A stretch of 64,000 nucleotides of DNA from Antarcticirhabdus aurantiaca (GCF_009765365.1 NZ_VTOM01000015.1:1-64000); one strand, 5' to 3'; shown: positions 1-11,562, counted from the first letter of the stretch. The notes: a model not told the origin generated them from the letters alone. Program-made: numbers and translations.

Positions 1-609
1 ATAGCGTCGGTTGAACTCCCCGGGCATCCCAACCGGCAAAGGTACCGGCCAGAAACCCCGGACAAACAGCCAACCGCCGCCCGCGCTTCTCTTTCTTCTC
101 GATCTTCAGTTCTCAAAAAACACGCCGCCAGCAGGCTGCGCCGGAGAGGAGGCAACAGATCGCCTGCACCCCTATGGGAGTGTTGCTTTAAGCGAGCAAC
201 TCTCGAAAACTCAAACTGGAGCGGCGCAAACTCGAACCGGACCGAACCGCTTGGCTCGAACCAGTTCTCTCGGCTTCCCTTCCGGGCCGCCTCGGCGCCG
301 CCGCCGTCGTTGGTGAGGCGGATATAGGCGATGGCCTGGGCGAGTGTCAACACGGGTTTCGCAAAAACTTCAAAAAAGGCCGCCGAAGCGCTCCAGCGCC
401 CCGTGGCGGCCAGCTTGAGGTGGTTTCGTGCGAATCGAAGATGCGGGCTGGGATCACCCCTTTCCGCGTGTCTCCTTCTAGGCACCATCATCCCAAGCGC
501 CGAGCCGGCGGGGCGGTCTCTCTGGAGCAGGCCGTCGTCAGCAGCCGCGTCGGTCGCGCGGAGACCGGCCAGCTTGGCGCGGCGTGAAGAGTTTATTAAG
601 CAGGTGCTC
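1..609. other. Intergenic/leader region without a supported gene
   Basis: No convincing coding region lies before the peptidase gene. A short open frame at 11-316 and the in-frame extension of the peptidase at 331-609 have Ser/Arg/Ala-rich translations with no recognisable domain, as expected from GC-rich non-coding DNA. The region holds one clear hairpin at 178-204, listed separately. The AT-richer stretch around 590-601 just before the ATG at 610 could belong to the promoter or leader, but I cannot place -10/-35 boxes with confidence. Confidence 0.5.
178..204. repeat. Hairpin in the upstream region
   Basis: GTTGCT (182-187) and AGCAAC (195-200) form a perfect 6-bp stem with a 7-nt loop. 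After one T:T mismatch it is extended by GAG (178-180) pairing with CTC (202-204). No U-run follows, so it is not a canonical intrinsic terminator. It could be the end of an upstream transcript or a leader structure. Confidence 0.4.
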
Positions 610-2673
610 ATGCGTAGATCCGGTCGCGGCTCGCATGGCGCGCCGGGGCCTCGTCTCAGTCGCGATTTCGACACGTTGTTTGCCGAGACCGGCAGGGATG
701 AGCATGGAATCCGGATGCCGCCGATGATCGCCGAACCGCCGGTAACGGGGAACGAGCCGCCGCTCGTCGCGGACGGCCGACGCCGGCCCGACCGGCGCCA
801 GGTTTCTGCCCGCTGGCTTCTCGGCACGCTTCTCACCGGCCTGACATCCACCGCCATGATGGGCGTCGCGCTGTCCGCCGCCTACGACTGGCGCGACCGG
901 ATCTCCAGCCCCGCCTCTCCGTTCGTGACTCCGGCGGCCGAGCGGGAGCTTCCGGCCAAGGGCGGGCGCGTCTTCGCGACCGCCGTGCCGATGCCCCGCT
1001 CGCGCCAGCGCCTCGAGATTCCGACCCTGACCCGCGACGGCGAGCAGGAGGTCGTGCGTGCCCTCCCCTTCGCCTACGTCAACATGTCGCTCGCGGCCCG
1101 GCACCAGACCACGAAGGACTATCCCGCCTTCGACGCGATGCGTGTCTTCTCCGATGACGACGAAACCGACATCGCCGAAGGCGACGCGGAGCCGAACGGC
1201 GGCGACGCCGACGAGCCGGCGCAGTTCTACGGCGCCAAGGTCGACGCCAACGTGACGCTGACCGTCGAGCCCTTCGACTTCTCCCGCAGCTTCGCCGATG
1301 TCGGCGCGGTCGACGCGGAAGAAGCCGAGCGTCTCGTGCGCCAGACATCGACCATGCTGAGCGACCAGCCGGTTCTCGTCGCGGCGCTCCAGACCATCGA
1401 TCCCCTGCGCTTCGATTCCATGGCGGACGCGGCGAGCTACGAGCCGGGCTCGGCCTTCCGGGTGGTCGAGGAGAACGTGTCGCTCGCCGTGCCGGACAAC
1501 TCCGGCAGCCAAGCGAGCCGCTACGCCGAGGAGATCGTGCCGGTCCGCGAACGGCGCGCGATCCTGGCGCTTCTCGCCGAAAGCGGTCACGAGGACGAGA
1601 CGAGCGCAGAAGCGGGTGCGCTGCTCGGCGAATTGCTCGGCGACCGGGGCGAGCTCGAGCCGGGCGACGTTTTGCGCATCGGCACGGAAAACCGCGAAGG
1701 CGCCCCGCGCCTCGTGCGGTTGTCGGCCTATCGCAGCGGCCGCCACATGCGGACCGTCGCGGCGGGCGACACCGGCGGCTTCCTGCCGGCCGAGGCGCCG
1801 GTGGTGAGCGCGGGCGTCGCCGAGGCCTTCGACGAGAACGCCACCGAAGCGCCGATGCGCGCCGACATGCCCACCGTCTACGACGGCATCTACCAGGCGG
1901 CCTTGTCCTACGGGATGGACAACCGGCTCTGCGGCCAGCTCATCCGGATGCTGGCTTCCGAGGTCGACTACCAGGCGCGGCTCGACCCGTCGGACCGCCT
2001 CGTCGTGTTCTTCTCGCTGGAGGAAGGCAAGGACGAGGCGACGGCCAAGTCCGAGATCCTCTATGTCGAGGCGCATTTCGGCGGCACGACCAAGACGCTC
2101 TACCGCTTCCGCACCGACGACGATGCCAGCGTCGACTATTACGACGCGGACGGACGCAGCGCGAAGCAGTTCCTCCTGCGCAATCCCGTTCCCAACGGTC
2201 GCTTCACCTCGCCGTTCGGCTCCCGCCGCCACCCGATCCTCGGCTACAACCGCCCGCATTGGGGCGTCGACTGGGCGGCCCCGCGCGGCACGCCGATCCT
2301 CGCCTCGGGCGCGGGCACGGTAGAAAAGGCCGGCTGGACCAGCGGCTACGGCCGTCAGACCGTGATCCGGCACGCCAACGGCTACGAGACCTCCTATTCG
2401 CACCAGAACGGCATCGCCAAGGGCGTCTCGGCCGGGGCGCGGGTGCGTCAGGGCCAGGTGATCGGCTATGTCGGCTCGACCGGCCTCTCGACCGGCAACC
2501 ACCTCCATTACGAGGTGTCGGTGAACGGCAAGAAGGTCGATCCGATGAAGATCCGCCTGCCCTCCGGCCGCATGCTGGAAGGCGATCAGCTGGACAAGTT
2601 CCGCAAGGAGCGGGACCGCATCGACCAGCTGCTGCGCGAGCAGGTCGAGACGCCGATCGCCTCGGCGCATTGA
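610..2673 (+). CDS. M23 (LytM-type) peptidoglycan metallopeptidase, membrane-anchored
   Basis: 687-residue putative murein endopeptidase. An N-terminal cytoplasmic stretch of about 65 residues is followed by one transmembrane helix (about residues 68-92, RWLLGTLLTGLTS...), a long acidic periplasmic linker and a C-terminal LytM domain (about 520-660). The zinc ligands are all present: HxxxD at H550/D554 and HLH at 631-633, with a further His in SYSHQNG. An active endopeptidase is therefore expected, cutting peptide cross-links during growth or division. The ATG at 610 was chosen because a purine-rich GCAGG lies 5 nt upstream and the longer frame from 331 has no domain-like content. The next gene, on the opposite strand, is an L,D-transpeptidase, so two cell-wall enzymes converge here. 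Confidence 0.85.
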   Translation: MRRSGRGSHGAPGPRLSRDFDTLFAETGRDEHGIRMPPMIAEPPVTGNEPPLVADGRRRPDRRQVSARWLLGTLLTGLTSTAMMGVALSAAYDWRDRISSPASPFVTPAAERELPAKGGRVFATAVPMPRSRQRLEIPTLTRDGEQEVVRALPFAYVNMSLAARHQTTKDYPAFDAMRVFSDDDETDIAEGDAEPNGGDADEPAQFYGAKVDANVTLTVEPFDFSRSFADVGAVDAEEAERLVRQTSTMLSDQPVLVAALQTIDPLRFDSMADAASYEPGSAFRVVEENVSLAVPDNSGSQASRYAEEIVPVRERRAILALLAESGHEDETSAEAGALLGELLGDRGELEPGDVLRIGTENREGAPRLVRLSAYRSGRHMRTVAAGDTGGFLPAEAPVVSAGVAEAFDENATEAPMRADMPTVYDGIYQAALSYGMDNRLCGQLIRMLASEVDYQARLDPSDRLVVFFSLEEGKDEATAKSEILYVEAHFGGTTKTLYRFRTDDDASVDYYDADGRSAKQFLLRNPVPNGRFTSPFGSRRHPILGYNRPHWGVDWAAPRGTPILASGAGTVEKAGWTSGYGRQTVIRHANGYETSYSHQNGIAKGVSAGARVRQGQVIGYVGSTGLSTGNHLHYEVSVNGKKVDPMKIRLPSGRMLEGDQLDKFRKERDRIDQLLREQVETPIASAH

Positions 2674-2813
2674 GGCCGCGGCGGCAGTCGTGCCGCACGG
2701 CTCCGTCGCGTTTGGAGGGGGTGAGGCGTCTTCGACGCCGGCGTAAGCTCGCCTTTCGAAAGGGCGGAGTGCGCGGGGCCCGTCCGAAGCGGGACGCTTC
2801 CGGGTCCCCTCCC

Positions 2814-4217
2814 CTACTCCACGAACTCCACCGTCACGCCCGGCTTCACCATCTTGGCGAGCTCGAAGGCGTCCCAGTTGGTCAGGCGCACGCAGCCGTG
2901 GCTGTTGGTCTTGCCGATCTGGGAGGGCTCGGGCGTGCCGTGGATGCCGTAGGTCGGTTTCGACAGCGCGATCCAGATCGTGCCGACGGGGCCGTTCGGG
3001 CCCGGCGGGATGGTCAGGATGCTGCGGTTCTCGCCCTGCTGGAAGTTGATCTTCGGATTGTAGGTGTAGTTCGGGTCGAAGGCGATGCGCGCGACCTCCA
3101 CCGTGCCGCTCGGAGAGGGCGTGTCGGACGAACCGATCGTCGAGGGATAGGCGGCGATCAGCGTGCCGTCGGCGCCGTAGGCGCGCACCTGCTCGCGTCC
3201 CTTGTCGGCGATGATCCGCGTCACCTCGCCCGTCACGTTCTCGCCGACGTTCATCACCTTGATGCGCGTGCCCTGGCGGGTGAAGTCGGCACCCGGATTG
3301 ATCTCCAGGAGGTACTTCTCATCCATGTGGAAGCGCTCGGCGAGTCGTTCCGAGACGCGCTCGTAGCTCATGGCCGGGAGCTTGGCCTTCTCGCCGTAAT
3401 CGGAGGGGATCGCCGCGACGTAGGGGCCGGTCACGTCCTCCGCGGTGATCTCGTAGGTGGTGATCGCCGGGCCGCCGGTGGCGTCGAGCTCTTCGGCGAG
3501 CTGCTGCGAGTTCGTCGGGTCGAGCGTGCGGCCGTACTTCTCGGCATAGGCGGCGACCGCCTTGTTGACGTTGCCGCCCATGCGCCCGTCGATGACGCCG
3601 GGCGAGATGCCGGCGCGGTCAAGGATCACCTGGAAGGCGGCGATCTGCACCTTGGCGTTCGGTCCCTTGGGGGTCGGCACGCTCGGCGCGGGATCCGTTT
3701 CCCGCACGGTCTGCCCCTCGACGATGGCGGGCTGCCCATCCAGCCCCGGCTCCGCGGCACCGAGGGTTCCGTCAGGCAGACCGGCGAAGCCGGACTCGAT
3801 ATCGGGCAGCGGCTGCGATTCCACCGGGCCGTCGTAATAGGGGTCGGCCGATTCCGGGCCGGCGCCGATGCCGCCATAGGGGTCGGTGCCGTAGGGCTCC
3901 AGCCCCGGCAGCACCTCGCCGACGCGGCCTTCGAGCCGGGCGCCGGGCGGCGGCGTGCGGCGGACGATGATGCGGCCGTTCTCGTCGCGCGCGCGCATGT
4001 CGCGCTGGACTCCGCGGGCGCGCGGCTCCTCCACCGAGACCACGCGGCCGTAGACGTCGAGCGTGACCCTGCGGCCGTACTCGTCGATGAAGACGTCGCC
4101 GACCGGCGCGTCGCGCGCCGCGTCGTCGTAATACGGGTCGAAGCCTTGGGCCAGGGCGACCTCGGAGCCGCCGGCGAGAGCCGACACGGCGAGGAAGGAC
4201 AAGGCGAACCGCTTCAT
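2814..4217 (-). CDS. L,D-transpeptidase (YkuD domain), exported
   Basis: 467-residue exported L,D-transpeptidase. It has an N-terminal signal peptide (MKRFALSFLAVSALAGG...ALAQ), a proline/acid-rich region, a peptidoglycan-binding-like helical segment (around VILDRAGISPGVIDGRMGG) and a C-terminal YkuD catalytic domain. The active-site signature SHGCVR is intact, with the nucleophile at about Cys442 and His440. Such enzymes form 3-3 cross-links in peptidoglycan or, in some Proteobacteria, attach outer-membrane proteins to it. The start at MKRF was chosen because it opens a typical signal peptide; the longer open frame upstream overlaps the lipoprotein gene and looks non-coding. It converges with the M23 peptidase. 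Confidence 0.9.
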   Translation of the reverse strand: MKRFALSFLAVSALAGGSEVALAQGFDPYYDDAARDAPVGDVFIDEYGRRVTLDVYGRVVSVEEPRARGVQRDMRARDENGRIIVRRTPPPGARLEGRVGEVLPGLEPYGTDPYGGIGAGPESADPYYDGPVESQPLPDIESGFAGLPDGTLGAAEPGLDGQPAIVEGQTVRETDPAPSVPTPKGPNAKVQIAAFQVILDRAGISPGVIDGRMGGNVNKAVAAYAEKYGRTLDPTNSQQLAEELDATGGPAITTYEITAEDVTGPYVAAIPSDYGEKAKLPAMSYERVSERLAERFHMDEKYLLEINPGADFTRQGTRIKVMNVGENVTGEVTRIIADKGREQVRAYGADGTLIAAYPSTIGSSDTPSPSGTVEVARIAFDPNYTYNPKINFQQGENRSILTIPPGPNGPVGTIWIALSKPTYGIHGTPEPSQIGKTNSHGCVRLTNWDAFELAKMVKPGVTVEFVE

Positions 4218-4387
4218 GCGAGGGACTCCGAACGTGTCGACGGTCGATCTGACGTCAGGGCAGACGGAAACCAATCCGTCCCGGGATAGAGAGTTGCGAC
4301 TGAACCGGACATGAAGATGACCGTGGCCGCGCAATCCACAAGCGCCGCGCGGGAGCGTGGCTGAAGCCATCAGCCCCGCGCCAGCTT

Positions 4388-4912
4388 TCAGCTCACCGGG
4401 GCGGGTGGTCCGATCGGCCCTCGGGAGGGGGCCGGCGGCAGAGCGTTGGGCGCGGCGCTCCCGCCGGGCCGGGCGCTGGGGTCGGGGTCGAGACGGATCG
4501 ACACCGGATTCGGTCGGTGATCGTAGACGGCGCCGGTGTAGAGATCGACGCCGACCCCGACGACGCCGGGCCCCGCCGCGTTCGTCGCCGTCGATCGCAT
4601 GCCCTCCAGCGTCGCCACCGACTTCACCTCCACGGTCTTCGACAGGTAGCCCGGCGCCGCGGCCGTGACCGTGAAGCCTTCGCGCCGGGGCACGTCGAGG
4701 ATGCAGGAGCCCTCGCAGCGGTCGCCCCGCGAGGTGGTGACGGTCGCCAGCGCGGGGTGGACGACCACGGCGACGAAGTCGGAGCGGCCGCGCTCGATCG
4801 TCCCGCAGCCGGCAAGGCCGGCCGGCAGGGCGAGAGCCGCGGCGAGAAGCACGCATCCCGCTCGGGTCGATCGATCCAAGCGAGGCGGAAGGCGGGAGGA
4901 GCGAACCGTCAT
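4388..4912 (-). CDS. Putative lipoprotein of unknown function
   Basis: 174-residue small exported lipoprotein. The N-terminus has a basic stretch (RLPPRLDRSTR), a hydrophobic core (CVLLAAALALPAG) and a lipobox LAGC, so the mature protein should begin at that Cys. The mature part contains a segment resembling a PEGA-type beta fold (around CEGSCILDVPRREGFTVTAAAPGYLSKTVEV), with a Cys pair that could form a disulfide. I do not recognise a specific function. An alternative ATG 36 nt upstream (4948) would add 12 residues; the internal start at 4912 gives the better signal peptide. It lies upstream of the L,D-transpeptidase on the same strand, separated by about 170 bp. Confidence 0.65.
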   Translation of the reverse strand: MTVRSSRLPPRLDRSTRAGCVLLAAALALPAGLAGCGTIERGRSDFVAVVVHPALATVTTSRGDRCEGSCILDVPRREGFTVTAAAPGYLSKTVEVKSVATLEGMRSTATNAAGPGVVGVGVDLYTGAVYDHRPNPVSIRLDPDPSARPGGSAAPNALPPAPSRGPIGPPAPVS

Positions 4913-4969
4913 GGCCTGCCTCGTGGCGGCGCAACCCGGCGGAAGCAAGGCCGGCGGGTCACGTGAACC

Positions 4970-5884
4970 TCAATCGACCCATTTCGCATCGCCCGTGAAG
5001 GCGACCGTGAGCCACCGATCCCTGGGCGATCCGCCGATCGCCGCGCCGATCTCTTCCCGCACGGCGTCCTGCGCGGCGATGGAGCCGAGCGGCGAATCCG
5101 GCGCGACGAGGAAGTGGAACTCGACGAAGCGCGCGCGGCCGACCTTCGCGACGAAGGTGTGCGGCTCCGCGATGCCGTGGCGGGCGGCGATCTCGCGCCC
5201 GATCGCGCGCGCCGCCTCGTCGAGCGGCACGGGCGCCACGAGGAGGATCTCCTTCACCGCGCCGATCACCGTGCGCAGCGGCACCGGAATGATCACGAGC
5301 GTCAGGAGCGCCAGCACCGCCGGGTCGACGTAGGGCGTCAGATCAGCGTAGCGCCCGCCCTCCAGAAACGCCGCGATCACGAAGGCGGCGAGCAGCGCCC
5401 CGGTGATCAGGCCCGACATCGCCCAGCCCTTCACGTCGAGCGCCAGGAAGTCCGAGCCGATGGCGCGGTTCGCCCGGCGCCCCCACAGGAACATGGCGAG
5501 GCAGATCAGGACCGTCACCACGGCGTAGCCGATGGCCCAGTCGAAGACGAGCTCGCGCCCGCCCGAGAACAGCGTGCCGACGGCGTTGACGAAGGCGTAG
5601 AAGGACAGGAGCGTCAGCAGCCCGCCATTGGCCGCGAGTACCATCGGCTCGAGGTGCCAGTAGCCGAGCTGGAAGCGCCGGCTCGGCTCGCGCGCCACCA
5701 GCCGGGCGACAAAGAGCGCGAGCAGCGTCATCGAGGCGTCGATGACGGAAAAGACGCCGTCGAAGGCGATCGACAGGGAGCCGGACAGGATGCCGAAGAC
5801 GACGCCGAAGGCTCCGACGAGGACGGTCGCCGCGATCGAGCGCTTCAGCGCCCGCTGCTCGGCCTCGGCCGACGTTGCCTGCAT
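4970..5884 (-). CDS. Cation diffusion facilitator (CDF) family transporter, atypical metal site
   Basis: 304-residue inner-membrane transporter with about five to six transmembrane segments in residues 15-215 and a C-terminal cytoplasmic domain (about 216-304) of the CDF type. Family members export divalent cations (Zn, Mn, Fe, Co) in exchange for protons. TM2 carries FDGVFSVID (D42, D49) and TM5 carries LDVKGWAMSG (D150). The textbook DxxxD/HxxxD metal site is not conserved: S46 and W154 occupy the second position of each pair, so substrate or activity may differ. The gene is divergent from the DUF3297 gene with about 160 bp between them. Family assignment is firm; substrate is unknown. Confidence 0.8.
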   Translation of the reverse strand: MQATSAEAEQRALKRSIAATVLVGAFGVVFGILSGSLSIAFDGVFSVIDASMTLLALFVARLVAREPSRRFQLGYWHLEPMVLAANGGLLTLLSFYAFVNAVGTLFSGGRELVFDWAIGYAVVTVLICLAMFLWGRRANRAIGSDFLALDVKGWAMSGLITGALLAAFVIAAFLEGGRYADLTPYVDPAVLALLTLVIIPVPLRTVIGAVKEILLVAPVPLDEAARAIGREIAARHGIAEPHTFVAKVGRARFVEFHFLVAPDSPLGSIAAQDAVREEIGAAIGGSPRDRWLTVAFTGDAKWVD

Positions 5885-6046
5885 GGTTCTCCCTCCGGTT
5901 GCCTGCCGGCGCAGATAGGTCGCGCGGCGACCGGGAAGAAGGCGGCGGGCGATTGGCTCGGCCGCGCCGATCGCCTATGTCGGTCAGCCATTCCGGCGGC
6001 TGCCCCGAGGCAGCGGCCCCTGACCGCGATACGAGGTGCCAATCCC

Positions 6047-6319
6047 ATGAGCTCGACCGTTCTGCCCGACCGCCTGAGCAACGATCCCGATAGCCCCTTC
6101 TTCGACGAGGCGCTGATGGAGCGCGGCATCGGCATCCGCTTCAACGGCGCGGAAAAAACCAACGTCGAGGAATATTGCGTGTCGGAAGGCTGGATCCGCG
6201 TCCAGGCCGGCAAGGCGCGCGACCGGCGCGGCAAACCGCTGACGATGAAGCTGAAGGGAACCGTCGAGCCCTATGTCCGCGATGCGGACGCCGAGCCTGC
6301 GGGCGCGAGCGAGAGCTGA
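6047..6319 (+). CDS. DUF3297 family protein
   Basis: 90-residue soluble protein matching the DUF3297 family, with the characteristic run SPFFDEALMERGIGIRFNG, then TNVEEYCVSEGW and a K-rich GKPLTMKLKGTVEPY. Family function is unknown; members are short and widespread in Alphaproteobacteria. The start is supported by GAGG about 10 nt upstream of the ATG. The PRC-barrel gene follows in the same direction after about 80 bp, so the two could share a transcript. Confidence 0.85.
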   Translation: MSSTVLPDRLSNDPDSPFFDEALMERGIGIRFNGAEKTNVEEYCVSEGWIRVQAGKARDRRGKPLTMKLKGTVEPYVRDADAEPAGASES

Positions 6320-6401
6320 GACCCGGGCATGGGAACGGGGGACGAACGGGACCGTTAGCCGCAGACACCTTTCAACGGGAACAGAAGGCGAGCGATCCCC
6401 C

Positions 6402-6806
6402 ATGTCCTCCACCACCGGACTCCACGAGATGGCGAGCGCCGCCGGCAGCGGCGGCGGCGAGATCCAGCCGGGCGCCGACGCCATCGAGGCCAGCCTCGTC
6501 ACCGGCACGAGCGTCTACAACACCGAGGGGGACCACCTCGGCACGATCCACGACATCGTCATCGGCAAGCGGGACGGGCGCGTGAAATACGCGATCATGT
6601 CGTTCGGCGGCTTCCTCGGCATCGGCGAGGAGTACCATCCCCTGCCCTGGCACGTCCTGAAATACGACGAGCGCCAGGGCGGCTACGTCGTCGGCGTGAC
6701 CATCGACCAGCTGAAGGACGCCCCTCGCTATGGCGCGGGCGAATCCCGCTGGGCCGACCCCGATTACGGCCGCCGCATCGACGACTACTACGGCGCGCCG
6801 GCCTGA
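6402..6806 (+). CDS. PRC-barrel domain protein
   Basis: 134-residue soluble protein with one PRC-barrel domain (about residues 30-105: LVTGTSVYNTEGDHLGTIHD..., FGGFLGIGEEYHPLPW). PRC barrels occur in RimM and photosynthetic reaction centre H subunits; stand-alone members in rhizobia are often called stress-associated, but without a firm biochemical role. The start is the ATG that directly precedes the Ser/Thr-rich N-terminus. The longer open frame from 6273 overlaps the DUF3297 gene and is unlikely. No signal peptide is visible. Confidence 0.8.
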   Translation: MSSTTGLHEMASAAGSGGGEIQPGADAIEASLVTGTSVYNTEGDHLGTIHDIVIGKRDGRVKYAIMSFGGFLGIGEEYHPLPWHVLKYDERQGGYVVGVTIDQLKDAPRYGAGESRWADPDYGRRIDDYYGAPA

Positions 6807-6986
6807 CCGAAACGCCGCTTCGGCATCGTCCACGGGACAGCGCCGGCGAAGGAGCCGGTCGCGACGAGCACGTCCTCGGAGACCAGTTACTCAGGCACCA
6901 GCTATGTCTTGATGCGGCGCGGCGATCGTCTCGCCCGCCGCTTCGCTGAGGCGAACCGGGTTCGCCAGTCGGACTGGGACCGAACG

Positions 6987-7022
6987 AAAAAGGGCGGCCG
7001 AGAAGCCGCCCTTGTCTTTTTG
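6987..7022. terminator. Intrinsic terminator of clpB, probably bidirectional
   Basis: AAGGGCGGC (6990-6998) pairs with GCCGCCCTT (7005-7013) around a 6-nt loop. On the minus strand the stem is followed by a T-run just beyond the clpB stop. On the plus strand it is followed by TGTCTTTTT, so it may also stop read-through from the PRC-barrel gene. Confidence 0.85.
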
Positions 7023-7040
7023 TTTCGATCGTCCCGGCGC

Positions 7041-9662
<2,622 letters not shown>

Positions 9663-9757
9663 GTGGGCTCCCTTCTCCGCCCGGCGACCCGCTTCTCGGC
9701 ATCGCGCGGCGGCTGGCGTGGAACCGGCTCCCGATCGTTCGGCAAGCCGTCGCGCTG

Positions 9758-9766
9758 AGATATGGG
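9758..9766 (-). promoter_or_regulatory. Possible heat-shock (sigma-32-type) -10 element of clpB
   Basis: The minus strand reads CCCATATCT about 96 nt upstream of the clpB start, resembling the alphaproteobacterial sigma-32 -10 region (CCYTATNT). A matching CTTG-type -35 is not clear; only CTCTTTTCAC is seen at approximately the right distance. This is a weak call, motivated by the known heat-shock control of clpB. Confidence 0.3.
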
Positions 9767-9937
9767 AGCCGCGCCCCGACGTGAAAAGAGGCGAGGCGGC
9801 GCGTCGAGCGGCCCCGCGCTGCAACCCGAACCTGCCGCCGCGGCGCTTGCCAAAGCCCGGAAAGATGGGCGCTTCGCCGCCCCTGCGGCCGGGCGGACCC
9901 GCGAAGCGATCCCTCGCATGCATGCGTCCGCACGCAA

Positions 9938-9966
9938 AAAGGCCCGGCGCTCGGCGCCGGGCCTTT
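9938..9966. terminator. Intrinsic terminator of the DUF4167 gene
   Basis: AAAGGCCCGGCGC (9938-9950) and GCGCCGGGCCTTT (9954-9966) form a perfect 13-bp stem with a 3-nt loop. On the minus strand it is followed by further Ts, giving a strong terminator about 25 nt beyond the DUF4167 stop. The rest of the 9663-9991 gap holds only the clpB leader. Confidence 0.9.
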
Positions 9967-9991
9967 GATCGTTCACGTCCCGTGGGAACGG

Positions 9992-11236
9992 TCAGCCGTT
10001 GGAGGCCAGGAGGAAGTCGGGAAGACCGCCCTCTCCGTCGCCGCCGTCGCCTTCCGTCGCCTTCTTGCGCGGACGGCCCGGACGGCGCTTGGCCGGCGCG
10101 GCCTCGGCTTCCGGCGCGGCAGCGGCGGGCGCTTCGTTCGCGGGAGCCTCGGCCGGAGCGGCCTTGGGGGCGCGGGTGCGGCGGGCCCGAGGCGCCGGCG
10201 CATCCTCCGTGACGGGAGTCTCGGCGGCCGGGGCGGGCGCGCGAGCCGGGGCCGGAGCGGCGACCGGTGCTTCCGGAGCGGGTGCCGGCGCGGCAGCGGC
10301 GGGACGCTCGGCGCGCTCCTCGCGGACCGGCTGCTCATGGCGCGGCGCGTCGGTGCGGGCCTCGACGGGAGCCGGCTGCGGCGCGCCCTCGGCACTCGCC
10401 CCCGTCACGCCGTCGGCACGATCGCCGCGGTTGTCGCCCCGATTGTTGAAGCGCTCGCGGCGGTTCTCGCGGAAGCGCTCGCGGCGGCTTTCGCGGCTTT
10501 CGCGGTTGCCGCCCTCGCGGTTGTCGCGATTGTCCCGGTTGCGGAAGTCGCGGGCCTCGCCGCGGTTTTCCTCGCCTTCGGCTTCGCCGCCGAGATCACG
10601 CGGCAGATAAGGCTGCGGACCGACGCCGCTCGGCTGGGCCTGCTGGCGGTCGTTGAAGCGCTCGCGGCGATCGAAGTTGCCGCCCTCGCGCCCCTCGCCG
10701 CCGAAGTTGCGACGCTCGCCGCGGTCCTGCCGATCCTGCCGATCCTGGCGGTCGCCGCGATCCTGTCGGTCCTGCCGATCGTTCCGGTCGAACCGGTCGA
10801 ACCGCTGCTCGCGGTTCTGCGGCTGGGGCTGGCCGCCGTAACCGTTGTTGTTGCCGTTGCCGTTGTTGTTGCCGTTCGGCTCGCCGCGGTCCTGACGCTG
10901 CTCGGGCACCGGGCGATAGAAGCCCATCTCCTGCAGGTCGTCGCCCTCGTCCTCGTCGCCGGCCCAGTCGTCGCGCTGCTGCGGCTGAAGCTGGGCCTGC
11001 GCCGCCATGATGATGCGATTGTAGTGCTCGGCGTGCTGCAAGTAGTTCTCGGCCATCACGCGGTCGCCGGAGACTGCGGCGTCGCGCGCCAGCATCCCGT
11101 ACTTCTCGGCGACGTGCTGAGCCGTGCCTCTGATCTTGACGTCCGGGCCGTTCGACTCGTAGCTCCGCGAGAGCGGGTTCGGGCCCTTGCGCCCGCGGCC
11201 GCGCATGCGGTTCTTCTGCTGCTGTCCTGGCCTCAT
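9992..11236 (-). CDS. DUF4167 domain protein with long Arg/Asp/Asn-rich and Ala/Pro-rich tails
   Basis: 414-residue protein. The conserved DUF4167 domain occupies about residues 15-85 (RKGPNPLSRSYESNGPDVKIRG..., NYLQHAEHYNRIIMAA). It is followed by a low-complexity region (about 112-275) of RxDR, NRDN and RQD repeats, an Ala/Pro-rich stretch (282-383), an AT-hook-like RPGRPRKK (385-392) and a short acidic-hydrophobic end. The composition suggests nucleic-acid binding and intrinsic disorder, but the family role is not established to my knowledge. It sits in the lysC-ptsP-prfA-prmC-DUF4167-clpB order typical of Hyphomicrobiales. The ATG has GGAAGAG upstream. Repeats make this gene prone to indels and misassembly. 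Confidence 0.85.
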   Translation of the reverse strand: MRPGQQQKNRMRGRGRKGPNPLSRSYESNGPDVKIRGTAQHVAEKYGMLARDAAVSGDRVMAENYLQHAEHYNRIIMAAQAQLQPQQRDDWAGDEDEGDDLQEMGFYRPVPEQRQDRGEPNGNNNGNGNNNGYGGQPQPQNREQRFDRFDRNDRQDRQDRGDRQDRQDRQDRGERRNFGGEGREGGNFDRRERFNDRQQAQPSGVGPQPYLPRDLGGEAEGEENRGEARDFRNRDNRDNREGGNRESRESRRERFRENRRERFNNRGDNRGDRADGVTGASAEGAPQPAPVEARTDAPRHEQPVREERAERPAAAAPAPAPEAPVAAPAPARAPAPAAETPVTEDAPAPRARRTRAPKAAPAEAPANEAPAAAAPEAEAAPAKRRPGRPRKKATEGDGGDGEGGLPDFLLASNG

Positions 11237-11562
11237 GCTCTTCCTGTCTTCTGGATAGTCCGGCTCATGCCGGTGGGCCCCTCGAAGCGGATGCGAACTC
11301 TTCGCTCCGCACGATCCGGCTTCGTCGACTCGACGACACCGGACGATCGATTTCAGTTTGGCTGCGCCCTGCGACCCCGAGGATCACTGAAGGAACGAAA
11401 CGTCCCCGCGGCTGTCACGAGCATCCCGGCCATGACGCCTACCGAGCGTCGGCCTCTGGGGATGTTCCCCCTCGATCATTCCGCATCGTTTGTTTGAACC
11501 CTAGTCACTTCTATGTGTGGCGACAAGTCCAAATTTCCCGTGAATCGGCCGGTTTCAACCGC
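11237..11562. other. Intergenic region between prmC and the DUF4167 gene
   Basis: A 326-bp gap between two minus-strand genes, with no supported coding frame. A possible sigma-70-like promoter for the DUF4167 gene is seen on the minus strand: CTTGTC (11522-11527) and CTAGGG (11499-11504) with 17 bp between. The rest shows no obvious structure. Confidence 0.35.

Noticed and set aside
11-316. 101-codon open frame at the window start
   Set aside because: Pro/Arg/Ser-rich, no domain, and interrupted by a hairpin; better explained as non-coding.
538-2670. 710-codon minus-strand open frame opposite the M23 peptidase
   Set aside because: High-GC antisense shadow: Arg/Ala/His/Gly-rich, without domains, while the plus strand encodes a complete M23 protein.
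10450-10900. Regular short DNA repeats in the DUF4167 gene, possibly CRISPR-like
   Set aside because: The repeats are in frame and encode RQDR/NRDN units in a coding sequence; there are no spacers or fixed-length direct repeats.
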